A DNA stretch of 64,000 nt from positions 4,526,001 through 4,590,000 of the forward strand of contig CP066225.1 of assembly GCA_016350165.1 (NCBI GenBank), written 5' to 3'. The number at the start of each line of letters is the position of its first letter. The stretch's first letter is position 1. Below the pieces are notes generated by a model, which was not told where the DNA came from, searched no databases, and worked only from the letters and a program-made list of their open reading frames with translations. The position numbers and the translations under genes were made by a program. This document shows, in pieces, positions 25,611 through 33,502 of the stretch. Origin of the DNA: Planctomycetota bacterium (GTDB taxonomy: Bacteria > Planctomycetota > Phycisphaerae > Phycisphaerales > Phycisphaeraceae).

Positions 25611-28600
25611 ATGGGCCAAATTACAACCAGCGTCGGTCTAGTCAGTGGTATCGATACGGGAGCGATTACTGATCAGCTGATTGAGATTGATTCGCAGCCG
25701 AAATATAAACTTGAGCAAAAGAATGCTACGCTGACGACGAAGATCACAGCGTATCAGACTGTGAATGCGCAGATGTTGGCGGTAAAAGGGGCTGCTGACG
25801 ATCTTGCATTGCCTACGACATTCAATGCGACGCTGGCGAACACTTCGAATGAAAGTGTGATTACAGCAACCACTTCGAAGACAGCAGTGCCTGGCAACTA
25901 TTCGTTTGTTGTGAAGGAATTGGTTTCATCGCAGCAGACTGTGACGAAGGGTTTTAATGACGATGACACAGCGTTGGGGTTGGATACAACGTTCAGTTAT
26001 GAGTCAGCGGATGCGCGTATTGATTCGACGACACCCTTGAGTGTGTTGAATGGTGGTGAGGGCGTTGAGCGTGGGATTATTCGAATTACAGATCAGACTG
26101 GGAATGCTACATTTGTTGATTTGAGTGCAGCGGTCACGATTGATGATGTGGTTGAAGAGATTAATAACACGCTTGAAGTGAATGTGACAGCGAGCATTTC
26201 GGGTGATGGTTTGGTTATCACTGATACATCTGGCGGCACGACACATGATTTAAAAATTGAAGATGTGGGTTCAAAACAAACTGCAACAAGTTTGGGTTTG
26301 AATAAAACATCTACGACAGGGCAAATAGTTGGTGACCAAATTAATACCATTGGTCATGAAACAATGCTTGCTAATATTAATGATGGTAATGGCGTTGGTA
26401 TTAAAGCGGGTGTGAGTGATTTTCGAATTGAAAACTCTGTTGGTTCTGTCGATATTAACCTTGATGGTGCCAATACTATTGGTGATGTTGTTGATAAAAT
26501 CAATAGTGAATCAGAAGCAGCAGGCTTGGGGGTTACAGCATCGGTTGCAGATGACGGTGTGAGTCTTGTGTTGACTGATACGAATGGTGGTGGCAGCGGT
26601 TTTAGTGTTACGAATTTAAATGAGTCAACAGCAGCGGAAAGTCTGGGAATTCTGGGTGACGATGCGGATGGTAATGGGAAGATTGATGGCGAACGATTGA
26701 TTGCTTCAATCAACTCGAAATTACTAAAGAATGTTAATGGTGGTGCAGGTTTAGGCTTAAAAACAGGTCAGTCGCCCTCGGCATTGGTGATGTCATCAAG
26801 TTTGGATTTGCTGAATAATGGTGATGGCATTTCAACGAATGGAAATACTGCTGGGGATATTGTTGTTACTGACCGTGATGGTGATGAGTATGAGATTGAT
26901 CTTGATGGTGTTAATACGATAGCTGATCTGATTCAAGCGGTTGAAAATGGAACTGGCGGTGCAGTGACGCTGGAAATCAATGGCAATAAACTGGTTGCTA
27001 TTGATGATACGGGCGGATCTTCAGAATTTAAAATAGCTTCTGTGGGAGATGGGACTGCTGCAGAAGATCTTGGCCTTGCATTTGAGATCGCTGGTGACTC
27101 GATTACTGGTAGTGATCTGAATCCGATGCAAACGAGTACCGAAACAGGTGCTGGTACGATTCGTATTCAAAATGCGGCAGGTACGATTGTTGATGTTGAT
27201 CTGAGTAATGCTGAAAGCTTCAGTGATGTAATCGATGCGATCAATAATAGTGGTGCGGGTGTGACTGCACAGGTGAATAGTGCGGGTAATGGCTTGGAGA
27301 TCGTAGATGAATCGGGTGGAAATGATGAACTCGTAATCTCTGACGTAACAGGTGCAGTGGCTGCGAACTTGGGTTTGGCTGGTGTACATGATGAGAAGGT
27401 TGCGGACAGTGGTAACCTACAAATGCAATACATCAGTGAATCAACGACACTTGATGATTTAGGGGTGACGCGAGGTGAGTTTACGATTACTGACAGTAGT
27501 GGCGCGTCTGCAACGGTTGACTTGACGCAGGGTGATGAGCATACACTTGGTGATGTGATTCGTGAGATCAATAGTCGTGGTTTGGACGTTGAAGCGAGGA
27601 TCAATGAGAACGGGGATGGTATTGAATTGATCGATAATGGGCCGGGGCTTGTTCCGATTAAGGTTGAAGATGAAGGCTCTAGTACAGCTAGTGATTTAGG
27701 CATTGTAGGTGAAGCATCTGCAGCGGGTAAGAATCTGGATGGCAGCTTTGAGAAGCATGTGAAGATTGATCCTGATGATTCGCTAGAAGATATTGCTGAC
27801 AAATTGAACGATGCTGATTTGAATATGCGTGCGACGATTGTGAATGATGGTGCAGCGGGTTCACCTTATCGTTTGAGTATGACCACACGCGAGCCGGGAA
27901 CTGAAGGGGCGTTTGTATTTGATGATGGTGATGCAGATTTAGGTGCTTTTAATCTTGCTGAAGCTCAGGATGCTGTGGTTTTTTATGGCGATACAGAATT
28001 AGCGGATGCACTTGTTGTAACATCAAGTAGTAATACAGTTAAAAATTTGATTCCTGGCGTTACCGTTAATTTGAAATCAGCGAGTATGAATCCTGTACAG
28101 GTAACAATCTCGCAGGATGATCAAGCGATTACTCAGTCGGTCAAAGGGTTTGTCGATTCGGTTAATAGTTTGATTGATACGATTAACACCTACGATACGT
28201 ATAATGCTGACAACAATGAAAAGGGTTTGCTGTTTAATGATTCAGCTATCAATGATGTGACTTCATCGCTGTATAACTCGATCATCCACGGCAATCCAGA
28301 GATTCCAGGGCGATATCACACGCTCAGTCAAGTTGGGGTCACTGTGGGGTCTGGCGGTAAGCTACGATTTGATCAAGACAAGTTTAACGAAGCGCTTGAA
28401 ACTGACCGTGATGCGGTGGTTGATCTATTCACGTGGCGGGAAACAGAAGAAGTTGAGACAGGCGAGAAGGATGAGGATGGGAAGCCAATAACGGAAGAAG
28501 TATTGGTAGCAAGTGGTATCGGTGTTGAGTTAGATGAATTGATGAAGCGATTGACTGATGAGGAAACCAGTCCAATTGATAATGCAATCAAATCGCTTGA

Positions 28601-28775
28601 AGCACAGATTGAGATGAATGAAGCCAAGATTGAAGAATGGGATGAAAAACTCGCGCGTAAAAGAGACCAATACGTAAGAGAATTCACAGCGATGGAAAAA
28701 GCGTTGGCTGAGATGCAAACAATGACGAATTCGATTTCGCAGATTCAGCCAATATCGTATGACAGCGGTAACTAA
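25611..28775 (+). CDS. fliD: Flagellar hook-associated protein 2 (filament cap), repeat-expanded
   Basis: A 1054-residue protein starting at the ATG at 25611, preceded by GAGGGGG; a TTG at 25590 is inside that ribosome site and is rejected. The N-terminus (VGLVSGIDTGAITDQLIEID, about 7-26) is the conserved FliD D0 coiled-coil start. The C-terminus (about 830-1054) is also FliD-like: QSVKGFVDSVNSLIDTIN, GVTVGSGGKLRFD and a heptad region ending in EMQTMTNSISQI. Between them lie about five tandem 'flagellin IN/hook IN' units of 110-130 residues, each with a strand pair, VDL-x-n-T-x-x-D-V/I-x-x-IN, a beta hairpin and ending in A-x-x-LGL/I. FliD is usually 450-650 residues. It caps the flagellum and promotes flagellin assembly. 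The next gene is fliS. Confidence 0.92.
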   Translation: MGQITTSVGLVSGIDTGAITDQLIEIDSQPKYKLEQKNATLTTKITAYQTVNAQMLAVKGAADDLALPTTFNATLANTSNESVITATTSKTAVPGNYSFVVKELVSSQQTVTKGFNDDDTALGLDTTFSYESADARIDSTTPLSVLNGGEGVERGIIRITDQTGNATFVDLSAAVTIDDVVEEINNTLEVNVTASISGDGLVITDTSGGTTHDLKIEDVGSKQTATSLGLNKTSTTGQIVGDQINTIGHETMLANINDGNGVGIKAGVSDFRIENSVGSVDINLDGANTIGDVVDKINSESEAAGLGVTASVADDGVSLVLTDTNGGGSGFSVTNLNESTAAESLGILGDDADGNGKIDGERLIASINSKLLKNVNGGAGLGLKTGQSPSALVMSSSLDLLNNGDGISTNGNTAGDIVVTDRDGDEYEIDLDGVNTIADLIQAVENGTGGAVTLEINGNKLVAIDDTGGSSEFKIASVGDGTAAEDLGLAFEIAGDSITGSDLNPMQTSTETGAGTIRIQNAAGTIVDVDLSNAESFSDVIDAINNSGAGVTAQVNSAGNGLEIVDESGGNDELVISDVTGAVAANLGLAGVHDEKVADSGNLQMQYISESTTLDDLGVTRGEFTITDSSGASATVDLTQGDEHTLGDVIREINSRGLDVEARINENGDGIELIDNGPGLVPIKVEDEGSSTASDLGIVGEASAAGKNLDGSFEKHVKIDPDDSLEDIADKLNDADLNMRATIVNDGAAGSPYRLSMTTREPGTEGAFVFDDGDADLGAFNLAEAQDAVVFYGDTELADALVVTSSSNTVKNLIPGVTVNLKSASMNPVQVTISQDDQAITQSVKGFVDSVNSLIDTINTYDTYNADNNEKGLLFNDSAINDVTSSLYNSIIHGNPEIPGRYHTLSQVGVTVGSGGKLRFDQDKFNEALETDRDAVVDLFTWRETEEVETGEKDEDGKPITEEVLVASGIGVELDELMKRLTDEETSPIDNAIKSLEAQIEMNEAKIEEWDEKLARKRDQYVREFTAMEKALAEMQTMTNSISQIQPISYDSGN

Positions 28776-28875
28776 TAAGGGCTGAGATTGTTGTGTTTTA
28801 TCGAAAGGTATTGCCTAAACATTATTGGACCTTGTTAGGGTGAATACCTGAATGTTTTGATCGGAATCGAGAGTT

Positions 28876-28886
28876 TGGCCGATAAA
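28876..28886 (+). promoter_or_regulatory. Putative sigma28-like -10 element of fliS
   Basis: GCCGATAA at 28878-28885 equals the sigma28 -10 consensus and lies about 49 bases before the fliS start. The matching -35 box is not evident. Confidence 0.4.
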
Positions 28887-28933
28887 GAGCTTGTTAGTAG
28901 TTTTGTTTTCGAAAGAGGAAGGCGATATCGTCA

Positions 28934-29428
28934 ATGAACCAGGCAGGACCAAATCCTTACCTTCGTACAAAGGTTCTTACAGCAAGTTCCGAGGACTTAC
29001 GGTTGCTTTTATTTGATGGCGTGATTCGCTTCTGCAACCAAGCCAAGAAAGCTATCACTGAAGGCGATTTCGAGACGAGTTATAGCAATATTGTCAAAGC
29101 TCAGAAGATTGTTCAGGAACTTTCGAATAGTTTGAATCACAAGGTTCAACCCGAAGTAACTGAAAAGATGGCATCGCTTTATAACTATTTGTATCGCCGT
29201 TTGGTTGATGCAAATATGTCGCGTAATGCGGAAGCACTTGATGAAACTATTAAGTTGATTCAGTACGAACGTGAAACTTGGCAGCTGCTGATCAAAAAGG
29301 TTAATCCTCAAACTACTGCAGCAGCAAAACCTGCGGCGGCAGCGGCTAGGCCTGCAGTAGGTGGTTATGGACAGGCTGTCGCAACTCCGAAGCCTGCAGG
29401 TCTGAGTGGATATTCTCAGAGTGCTTAA
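28934..29428 (+). CDS. fliS: Flagellar export chaperone FliS
   Basis: A 164-residue protein. FliS binds the C-terminal helix of flagellin in the cytoplasm and prevents early polymerisation. The family core is at residues 7-125: NPYLRTKVLTASSEDLRLLL and LFDGVIRFCNQAKKAI match the N-x-Y-x(4)-V...A-s-p-e-e-L-i-x-m-L-Y-d-g pattern, and NIVKAQKIVQELSNSLN matches helix 3. The final 35 residues are an Ala/Pro-rich extension (AAAKPAAAAARPAVGGYGQ) not usual for FliS. A GAGGAAGG ribosome site precedes the ATG. The pairing with fliD is the classical gene order. The 158-base gap, with its own GCCGATAA, suggests a separate promoter. Confidence 0.92.
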   Translation: MNQAGPNPYLRTKVLTASSEDLRLLLFDGVIRFCNQAKKAITEGDFETSYSNIVKAQKIVQELSNSLNHKVQPEVTEKMASLYNYLYRRLVDANMSRNAEALDETIKLIQYERETWQLLIKKVNPQTTAAAKPAAAAARPAVGGYGQAVATPKPAGLSGYSQSA

Positions 29429-29448
29429 TTAAATGTAAATAATAAAAA

Positions 29449-29477
29449 ACTCGAATCGTTTTGATTCGAGTTTTTTT
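29449..29477. terminator. Bidirectional rho-independent terminator
   Basis: ACTCGAATC (29449-29457) pairs with GATTCGAGT (29463-29471), followed by TTTTTT and preceded by AAAAAA. It serves fliS and the convergent AraC-family gene. Confidence 0.9.
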
Positions 29478-29487
29478 GTGCGCTGAT

Positions 29488-30480
29488 TTAGAGGGGTTTG
29501 ACGGGAATACAGATATCGAAGAGGAAACTTTTACCAGATTCATCATCGGAGGAGTGCATAATCTGATAGCAAGGTTTTTCGTCAGGCAAGTAACCGCTGG
29601 TTGCAAGCCATTTGAAGATATCACCCCAGCATTCAGCAAAGCCGCTTGAATCAGGGATCTGATATCGACCGACAGCATATTTGCCGCCTAAAATTTCCTG
29701 TTCGCTAATATTGCCTTCGATTTTGCAGTTTTCAGGAATGTCGATGCAAGCATCAAAGCGACATTTATCTTCTGGGGTTACATCTGGGTTGTCCCAGCAA
29801 AGGCCGATGAGTGTGCCTTCTGCGTAGCCTCTTGGACCAGCCCATTTAAAGAGTTGTTCGAAAGCTTTGCCACAAGTTTCATCACTTAGGCCGTAGGTTC
29901 GAACATAAGCGACGCGAAAAGTTGGCATTTCTTTGATTTGTATGCCCATGTTATGACTCCTGTATTTTGAAGGTTGAAAATCAATTAAGGAGTCAAAATC
30001 ATATTCAGTGGGTTGTCGCGCGTCGTTTCCTTGATTGCTATACGTGTTTCCTGGCTTGCTATTCTGCAGTGTTTTGAAGAATGGGTTATTTTGTGGGCTG
30101 CGGCGTAGCTCGGTGGGTGATTGTTTGTAAAATTTTCGAAAAGCTTTTGCAAAATTTTGTGAACTTGAGAAGCCACAAGTTAATGCGATAGTTGTGATAT
30201 CTGTATTCGGTTCGTTAAGCAGTAAGCTTGCTGCTGTTTGTAATCGAATGCGCCTTGTGAATTCAGCAACGGTCTCGCCTAACATGGCTTGAAAAATGCG
30301 ATGGAAGTGGTATTTGGAGAACATGGCACGAGCTGCGATATCATCAAGTCTTACATCGCGATTGATGTTCTCAGAGATATAGTTCATCGCGATGTGTATG
30401 CGTTTGGCATATTCTATATTTGTCTGTGAACGTTCAGCCATGTTGGTTGCCCAATAAAAAATGGCAGCTTGCGCTACCAT
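29488..30480 (-). CDS. AraC-family regulator with GyrI-like effector domain
   Basis: A 330-residue transcription factor of the Rob/SoxS-like type. Residues about 25-125 hold two AraC helix-turn-helix units: YISENINRDVRLDDIAARAM with FSKYHFHRIFQAMLGETV, and TTIALTCGFSSSQNFAKAFR followed by KFYKQSP. Residues about 175-330 form a GyrI-like/SOUL-type ligand domain (VAYVRTYGLSDETCGKAFEQ ... GGKYAVGRYQ ... CIPVK), which binds small lipophilic or cationic compounds in family members such as BmrR and Rob. Met14 at 30441 (MAERSQTN) is an equally possible start. Neither site has a clear Shine-Dalgarno. The gene ends near the trpS stop side and may be read after trpS, but a 21-base gap is all that separates them. 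Targets are unknown. Confidence 0.88.
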   Translation of the reverse strand: MVAQAAIFYWATNMAERSQTNIEYAKRIHIAMNYISENINRDVRLDDIAARAMFSKYHFHRIFQAMLGETVAEFTRRIRLQTAASLLLNEPNTDITTIALTCGFSSSQNFAKAFRKFYKQSPTELRRSPQNNPFFKTLQNSKPGNTYSNQGNDARQPTEYDFDSLIDFQPSKYRSHNMGIQIKEMPTFRVAYVRTYGLSDETCGKAFEQLFKWAGPRGYAEGTLIGLCWDNPDVTPEDKCRFDACIDIPENCKIEGNISEQEILGGKYAVGRYQIPDSSGFAECWGDIFKWLATSGYLPDEKPCYQIMHSSDDESGKSFLFDICIPVKPL

Positions 30481-30501
30481 AAATTTCGTTATGTTGTGAT
30501 A

Positions 30502-31470
30502 TTAGAGGCCAGCCGCTTTGCGTGCTCGTTCATTGACTTCACCAATAACTTTGTTTGCTGCGTCAGCGCCGTCTTTAAGTACTTTTTCGATATAGCCTGG
30601 ATCTTTCATCAGTTCTACACGTTTCTTACGTGCCTCGCCGAAGTGGTTGAGGATGAATTCAAAGAGTGTTTGCTTCGCTTCGCCGTAGCCCATGCCACCG
30701 TTGCGGTAACGATCTGCAAGTGCTTGTGTTTCAGCTGAGTTTGGACCAGCTAATGCACGGAAGATTTGGTAGACGGTACACTCGTCAGGATTTTTTGCAT
30801 CATCAACGCCGAGTGAATCGGTTTTAATTTTCATGATGCGTTTGCGGAGTGGTTTTTCCTCCATGAACGGATCGAGCGTGTTGCCGTAGGATTTACTCAT
30901 CTTTTGGCCGTCTACACCCGGTACGACACCAGCTTCTTCACGGATCATAGCGTCCGGTAGTTTGAAGACGTCGCCGTAGTAGTGGTTGAACTTCGAAGCA
31001 AGATCGCGTGTGATTTCGATGTGCTGACGTTGGTCTTCACCGACTGGGACGAGGTCTGCGTCAACAGCAAGGATGTCAGCTGCTTGAAGGATTGGGTACG
31101 TGTAAAGGCCGACGGAAGCCGAGAGACCTTTCGCAACTTTGTCCTTATAACTGGTCGCTTTGTCCATCATGTGCTTGGGGCATACACAGGAGAGTAGCCA
31201 CGACAATTCGGTGACCTGCGGAACATCCTGCTGCAAATAGATATTTGTCTTAGCAGGGTCGAGGCCGAAGGCGATGTAGTCAATGACGACCTGACGGATG
31301 TTAGCACGTAATTGTTCAGCGTCGCGTGATGACGTAAGTGCATGGTACGACGCAATGAACACGTACATTTCGTGTGAATCCTGGAGCTGCACGAACTGCT
31401 GAATAGCACCGGCATAGTTGCCGACGTGTAGCTGCCCCGAAGGTTGTAAACCTGATAATACTCGCTTCAT
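30502..31470 (-). CDS. trpS: Tryptophan--tRNA ligase
   Basis: A 322-residue class I aminoacyl-tRNA synthetase that charges tRNA-Trp; the length is typical of bacterial TrpRS. The N-terminal LSGLQPSGQLHVGNYAGAI (about 5-23) carries the HIGH-equivalent LHVGNY, and QKMSKSYGNTLDPF (about 194-207) carries KMSKS. VGEDQRQHIEITRDLA and the tryptophan-pocket region SYHALTS are also present. It is transcribed on the minus strand, away from the first DUF3568 lipoprotein gene. trpF lies 1.2 kb away, but the two lipoprotein genes on the other strand lie between them, so this is not a trp operon. No T-box or other leader structure was recognised upstream, and the 5' spacer is only about 160 bp. Confidence 0.96.
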   Translation of the reverse strand: MKRVLSGLQPSGQLHVGNYAGAIQQFVQLQDSHEMYVFIASYHALTSSRDAEQLRANIRQVVIDYIAFGLDPAKTNIYLQQDVPQVTELSWLLSCVCPKHMMDKATSYKDKVAKGLSASVGLYTYPILQAADILAVDADLVPVGEDQRQHIEITRDLASKFNHYYGDVFKLPDAMIREEAGVVPGVDGQKMSKSYGNTLDPFMEEKPLRKRIMKIKTDSLGVDDAKNPDECTVYQIFRALAGPNSAETQALADRYRNGGMGYGEAKQTLFEFILNHFGEARKKRVELMKDPGYIEKVLKDGADAANKVIGEVNERARKAAGL

Positions 31471-31634
31471 AGTGCGTCATTCTAAGCAAAATATGGGTAG
31501 TTTGGCCAATTTACCCCAAATCTTGATCAATGTTTTTGGTGACATTTTGCCGATGATCGGTCATGGTCGGTAACGGGGGGCCAGCCCGTTCGGGTACAGT
31601 TGGTTGGATTTCTACTAGTTTCAGGGACGAAACA

Positions 31635-32042
31635 ATGCAAAAGATTCGAAGAGTCACAGCGATTTTGTTGTTGATGTTGGTTTGCGCAAGTGGTAGTGGT
31701 TGTATTGCTCTGGCATTGGCGGGTATTGCCGGTGTTGCGGGTATGGGTGTTGCGTATCATATGGGCGAGTATGAAGGCTATTTAGCTGCTAATCCTCCCC
31801 AAATAACAGACGCAGCTGGCGACGTACTACGAGGCTTAGGCGCAAAGATTGAAAATGAAGCTTCCAGTTGGGATCGTGGCAAGATCGACGGCATTCTGCA
31901 AGCCGATGAAGAAATTGTCATCAAGGTTCGCAAGAAATCTGAACAGATGAGCAGCATTACTATTCGTGTCGGTGTATTCGGCAGCGAAAAGCAAAGTGCA
32001 ATTCTGTACAACCAGATCAAAGCTCGCCTGCATAACGAATAG
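31635..32042 (+). CDS. DUF3568-family lipoprotein
   Basis: A 135-residue lipoprotein. The start at 31635 (MQKIRRV) is preferred over an upstream frame at 31563, because it gives a proper lipoprotein signal: IRRVTAILLLMLVCASGSGC, with the lipobox GSGC and the acylated Cys near residue 20. The mature part has a glycine-rich hydrophobic stretch (LALAGIAGVAGMGVAYHMG), YEGYLAANPPQI, and a C-terminal alpha/beta domain (about 65-130) with IVIKVRKKSEQMSSITIRVG and FGSEKQSAILYNQIK. This matches the DUF3568 pattern, whose function is unknown. A closely related paralogue follows 250 bases downstream. Location is inferred to be membrane-anchored in the periplasm. Confidence 0.8.
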   Translation: MQKIRRVTAILLLMLVCASGSGCIALALAGIAGVAGMGVAYHMGEYEGYLAANPPQITDAAGDVLRGLGAKIENEASSWDRGKIDGILQADEEIVIKVRKKSEQMSSITIRVGVFGSEKQSAILYNQIKARLHNE

Positions 32043-32180
32043 GCGCATCCAAAACAGTTTCAGTTAAAGCCAGTACATAACTGACAGGTTAGACAGAGAA
32101 TCTGCGCGTTGATTGAATCAATAATCTTTCATCGCAAGTCACAAAATAGATGTCGCTTAACAATCAAAACAAACTTACAG

Positions 32181-32207
32181 GCTGCGATTAGATTCGCAGC
32201 TTTTTTT
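32181..32207 (+). terminator. Rho-independent terminator
   Basis: GCTGCGA (32181-32187) pairs with TCGCAGC (32194-32200) and is followed by seven T residues. It ends the first DUF3568 gene before the second begins, so the paralogues are transcribed separately. Confidence 0.9.
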
Positions 32208-32292
32208 ATTTGTCAATATTTCGTCATTTTATTGTAAGCTATGCGCGTTAATATCTGGTTTTCATATATAAGAAAACAAAAGGATTCACAAC

Positions 32293-32709
32293 GTGAAACC
32301 CATTAAAAATGCAATGAGTAAGCATCTCAGTGTGCTGTTGATCGCTATTGTATCGCTTCAATCAGGATGTACATTGCTACTAGTTGGAGCAGCAGCAGCA
32401 GGTACTGGCGCAGGCGTTGCTTATTATGATGGTGCATTGAAAGCAACTGTAAAAGCAGAGCCTCAAATGATAGCTGAAGCTGCAGAGCATGTTCTAAAAG
32501 ATATGCTTATTACTGTTACCGTGAATCGCCATGATATGATAAGTGGTCTCGTTAAAGGTGTAACAGCAGAAGATACAACGATCACGATCAAGATCAGCAA
32601 AGAAGATGAACACCTCAGTAAGATCAGTATACGTGCTGGCTTGTTTGGCAATGAATCAATAAGCCGAAATATTCTTGATCGAATTAAAAAAGAGATAGGT
32701 GAAGATTAA
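32293..32709 (+). CDS. DUF3568-family lipoprotein, second paralogue
   Basis: A 138-residue lipoprotein related to the gene at 31635. The signal LSVLLIAIVSLQSGC has its lipobox Cys near residue 26. It is followed by the same Gly/Ala-rich segment (LLLVGAAAAGTGAGVAYYDG), LKATVKAEPQM, and the C-terminal domain TTITIKISKEDEHLSKISIR then AGLFGNESISRNILDRIK, which aligns with IVIKVRKKSEQMSSITIRVG of the first copy. The listed start is GTG at 32293; ATG at 32314 (MSKHLSVLL) is an alternative with a standard signal length. The stop overlaps the end of the convergent trpF gene by four bases. Function is unknown. Confidence 0.78.
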   Translation: MKPIKNAMSKHLSVLLIAIVSLQSGCTLLLVGAAAAGTGAGVAYYDGALKATVKAEPQMIAEAAEHVLKDMLITVTVNRHDMISGLVKGVTAEDTTITIKISKEDEHLSKISIRAGLFGNESISRNILDRIKKEIGED

Positions 32710-33392
32710 GCGAACTGAGCGTCAGCTTTTTGTGCATGTATACAGAACTGTTTGATAAGCTCATGATCTTTAATGCCACGTGATGATTCTACACCGCTAG
32801 AAACATCAACAGCATAAGGTTTGATTGTAGCAATAGCTTCGCCAACATTTTCAGGAGTTAGTCCACCTGCGAGTATAAGCTTGGGTAAATGTTCAAGGTT
32901 GCCATGAGCCTGAAGTTCTGCGAGTGCGTCCCAGTCAAATGCTTGACCAGTACCACCTAATAAACCACTGTTATCACCATTTGGTGCAGCATCCCATAGT
33001 AAGCCAACCAGATGACGTGGAGGATTCTTCCACTCATCGATAATCGCATCGGTTTTGTCAGGTGATGAAGAAAATGTAACAGCTTTGAGTATGTGCAAGT
33101 CATCCAGCGAAGTCACGTATTCAATCGTTTCCCTGCCATGTAATTGCACTGTTCGAAGTCCAACTTGCTGAGCGATATGGCGTACATGTTCAGGTGCTTC
33201 ATCAACAAACAACCCGATCGGCTCAACGAGTGGTGGTAATGCTTTGACGATTTTCTTAGCTGTTGGAACATCAATATTGCGAGGCGATTTTTCAACAAAG
33301 ACAAGACCAATCGCATCCGCGCCAGCTTCAACTGCGACTAAAGCGGTTTCTTCATCAGTGATGCCGCAAATTTTGATTCTCGTCCGAGACAT
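32706..33392 (-). CDS. trpF: Phosphoribosylanthranilate isomerase
   Basis: A 228-residue TIM-barrel enzyme of tryptophan synthesis that converts N-(5-phosphoribosyl)anthranilate to CdRP by an Amadori rearrangement. The N-terminal RIKICGITDEETALVAVEAG (about 5-24) holds the catalytic Cys, followed by ADAIGLVFVEKSPRNI. The C-terminal LILAGGLTPENVGEAI and VDVSSGVESSRGIKD hold the second catalytic Asp and the phosphate site. The length is normal. It lies at the end of a minus-strand series (cysE, LON-domain, SDR, uvrD, trpF) with a 110-bp gap to uvrD. Its stop overlaps the convergent lipoprotein gene. Confidence 0.94.
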   Translation of the reverse strand: MSRTRIKICGITDEETALVAVEAGADAIGLVFVEKSPRNIDVPTAKKIVKALPPLVEPIGLFVDEAPEHVRHIAQQVGLRTVQLHGRETIEYVTSLDDLHILKAVTFSSSPDKTDAIIDEWKNPPRHLVGLLWDAAPNGDNSGLLGGTGQAFDWDALAELQAHGNLEHLPKLILAGGLTPENVGEAIATIKPYAVDVSSGVESSRGIKDHELIKQFCIHAQKADAQFA

Positions 33393-33502
33393 GTATCCCT
33401 TGTCCTCTTTACCTCACGTTCCGAAATATTATTTCGTCAATTATCAGTAGTATTTACTGATTTTGCAAGATGATATCTCTACCAAATTTCATGAAAATCG
33501 AT

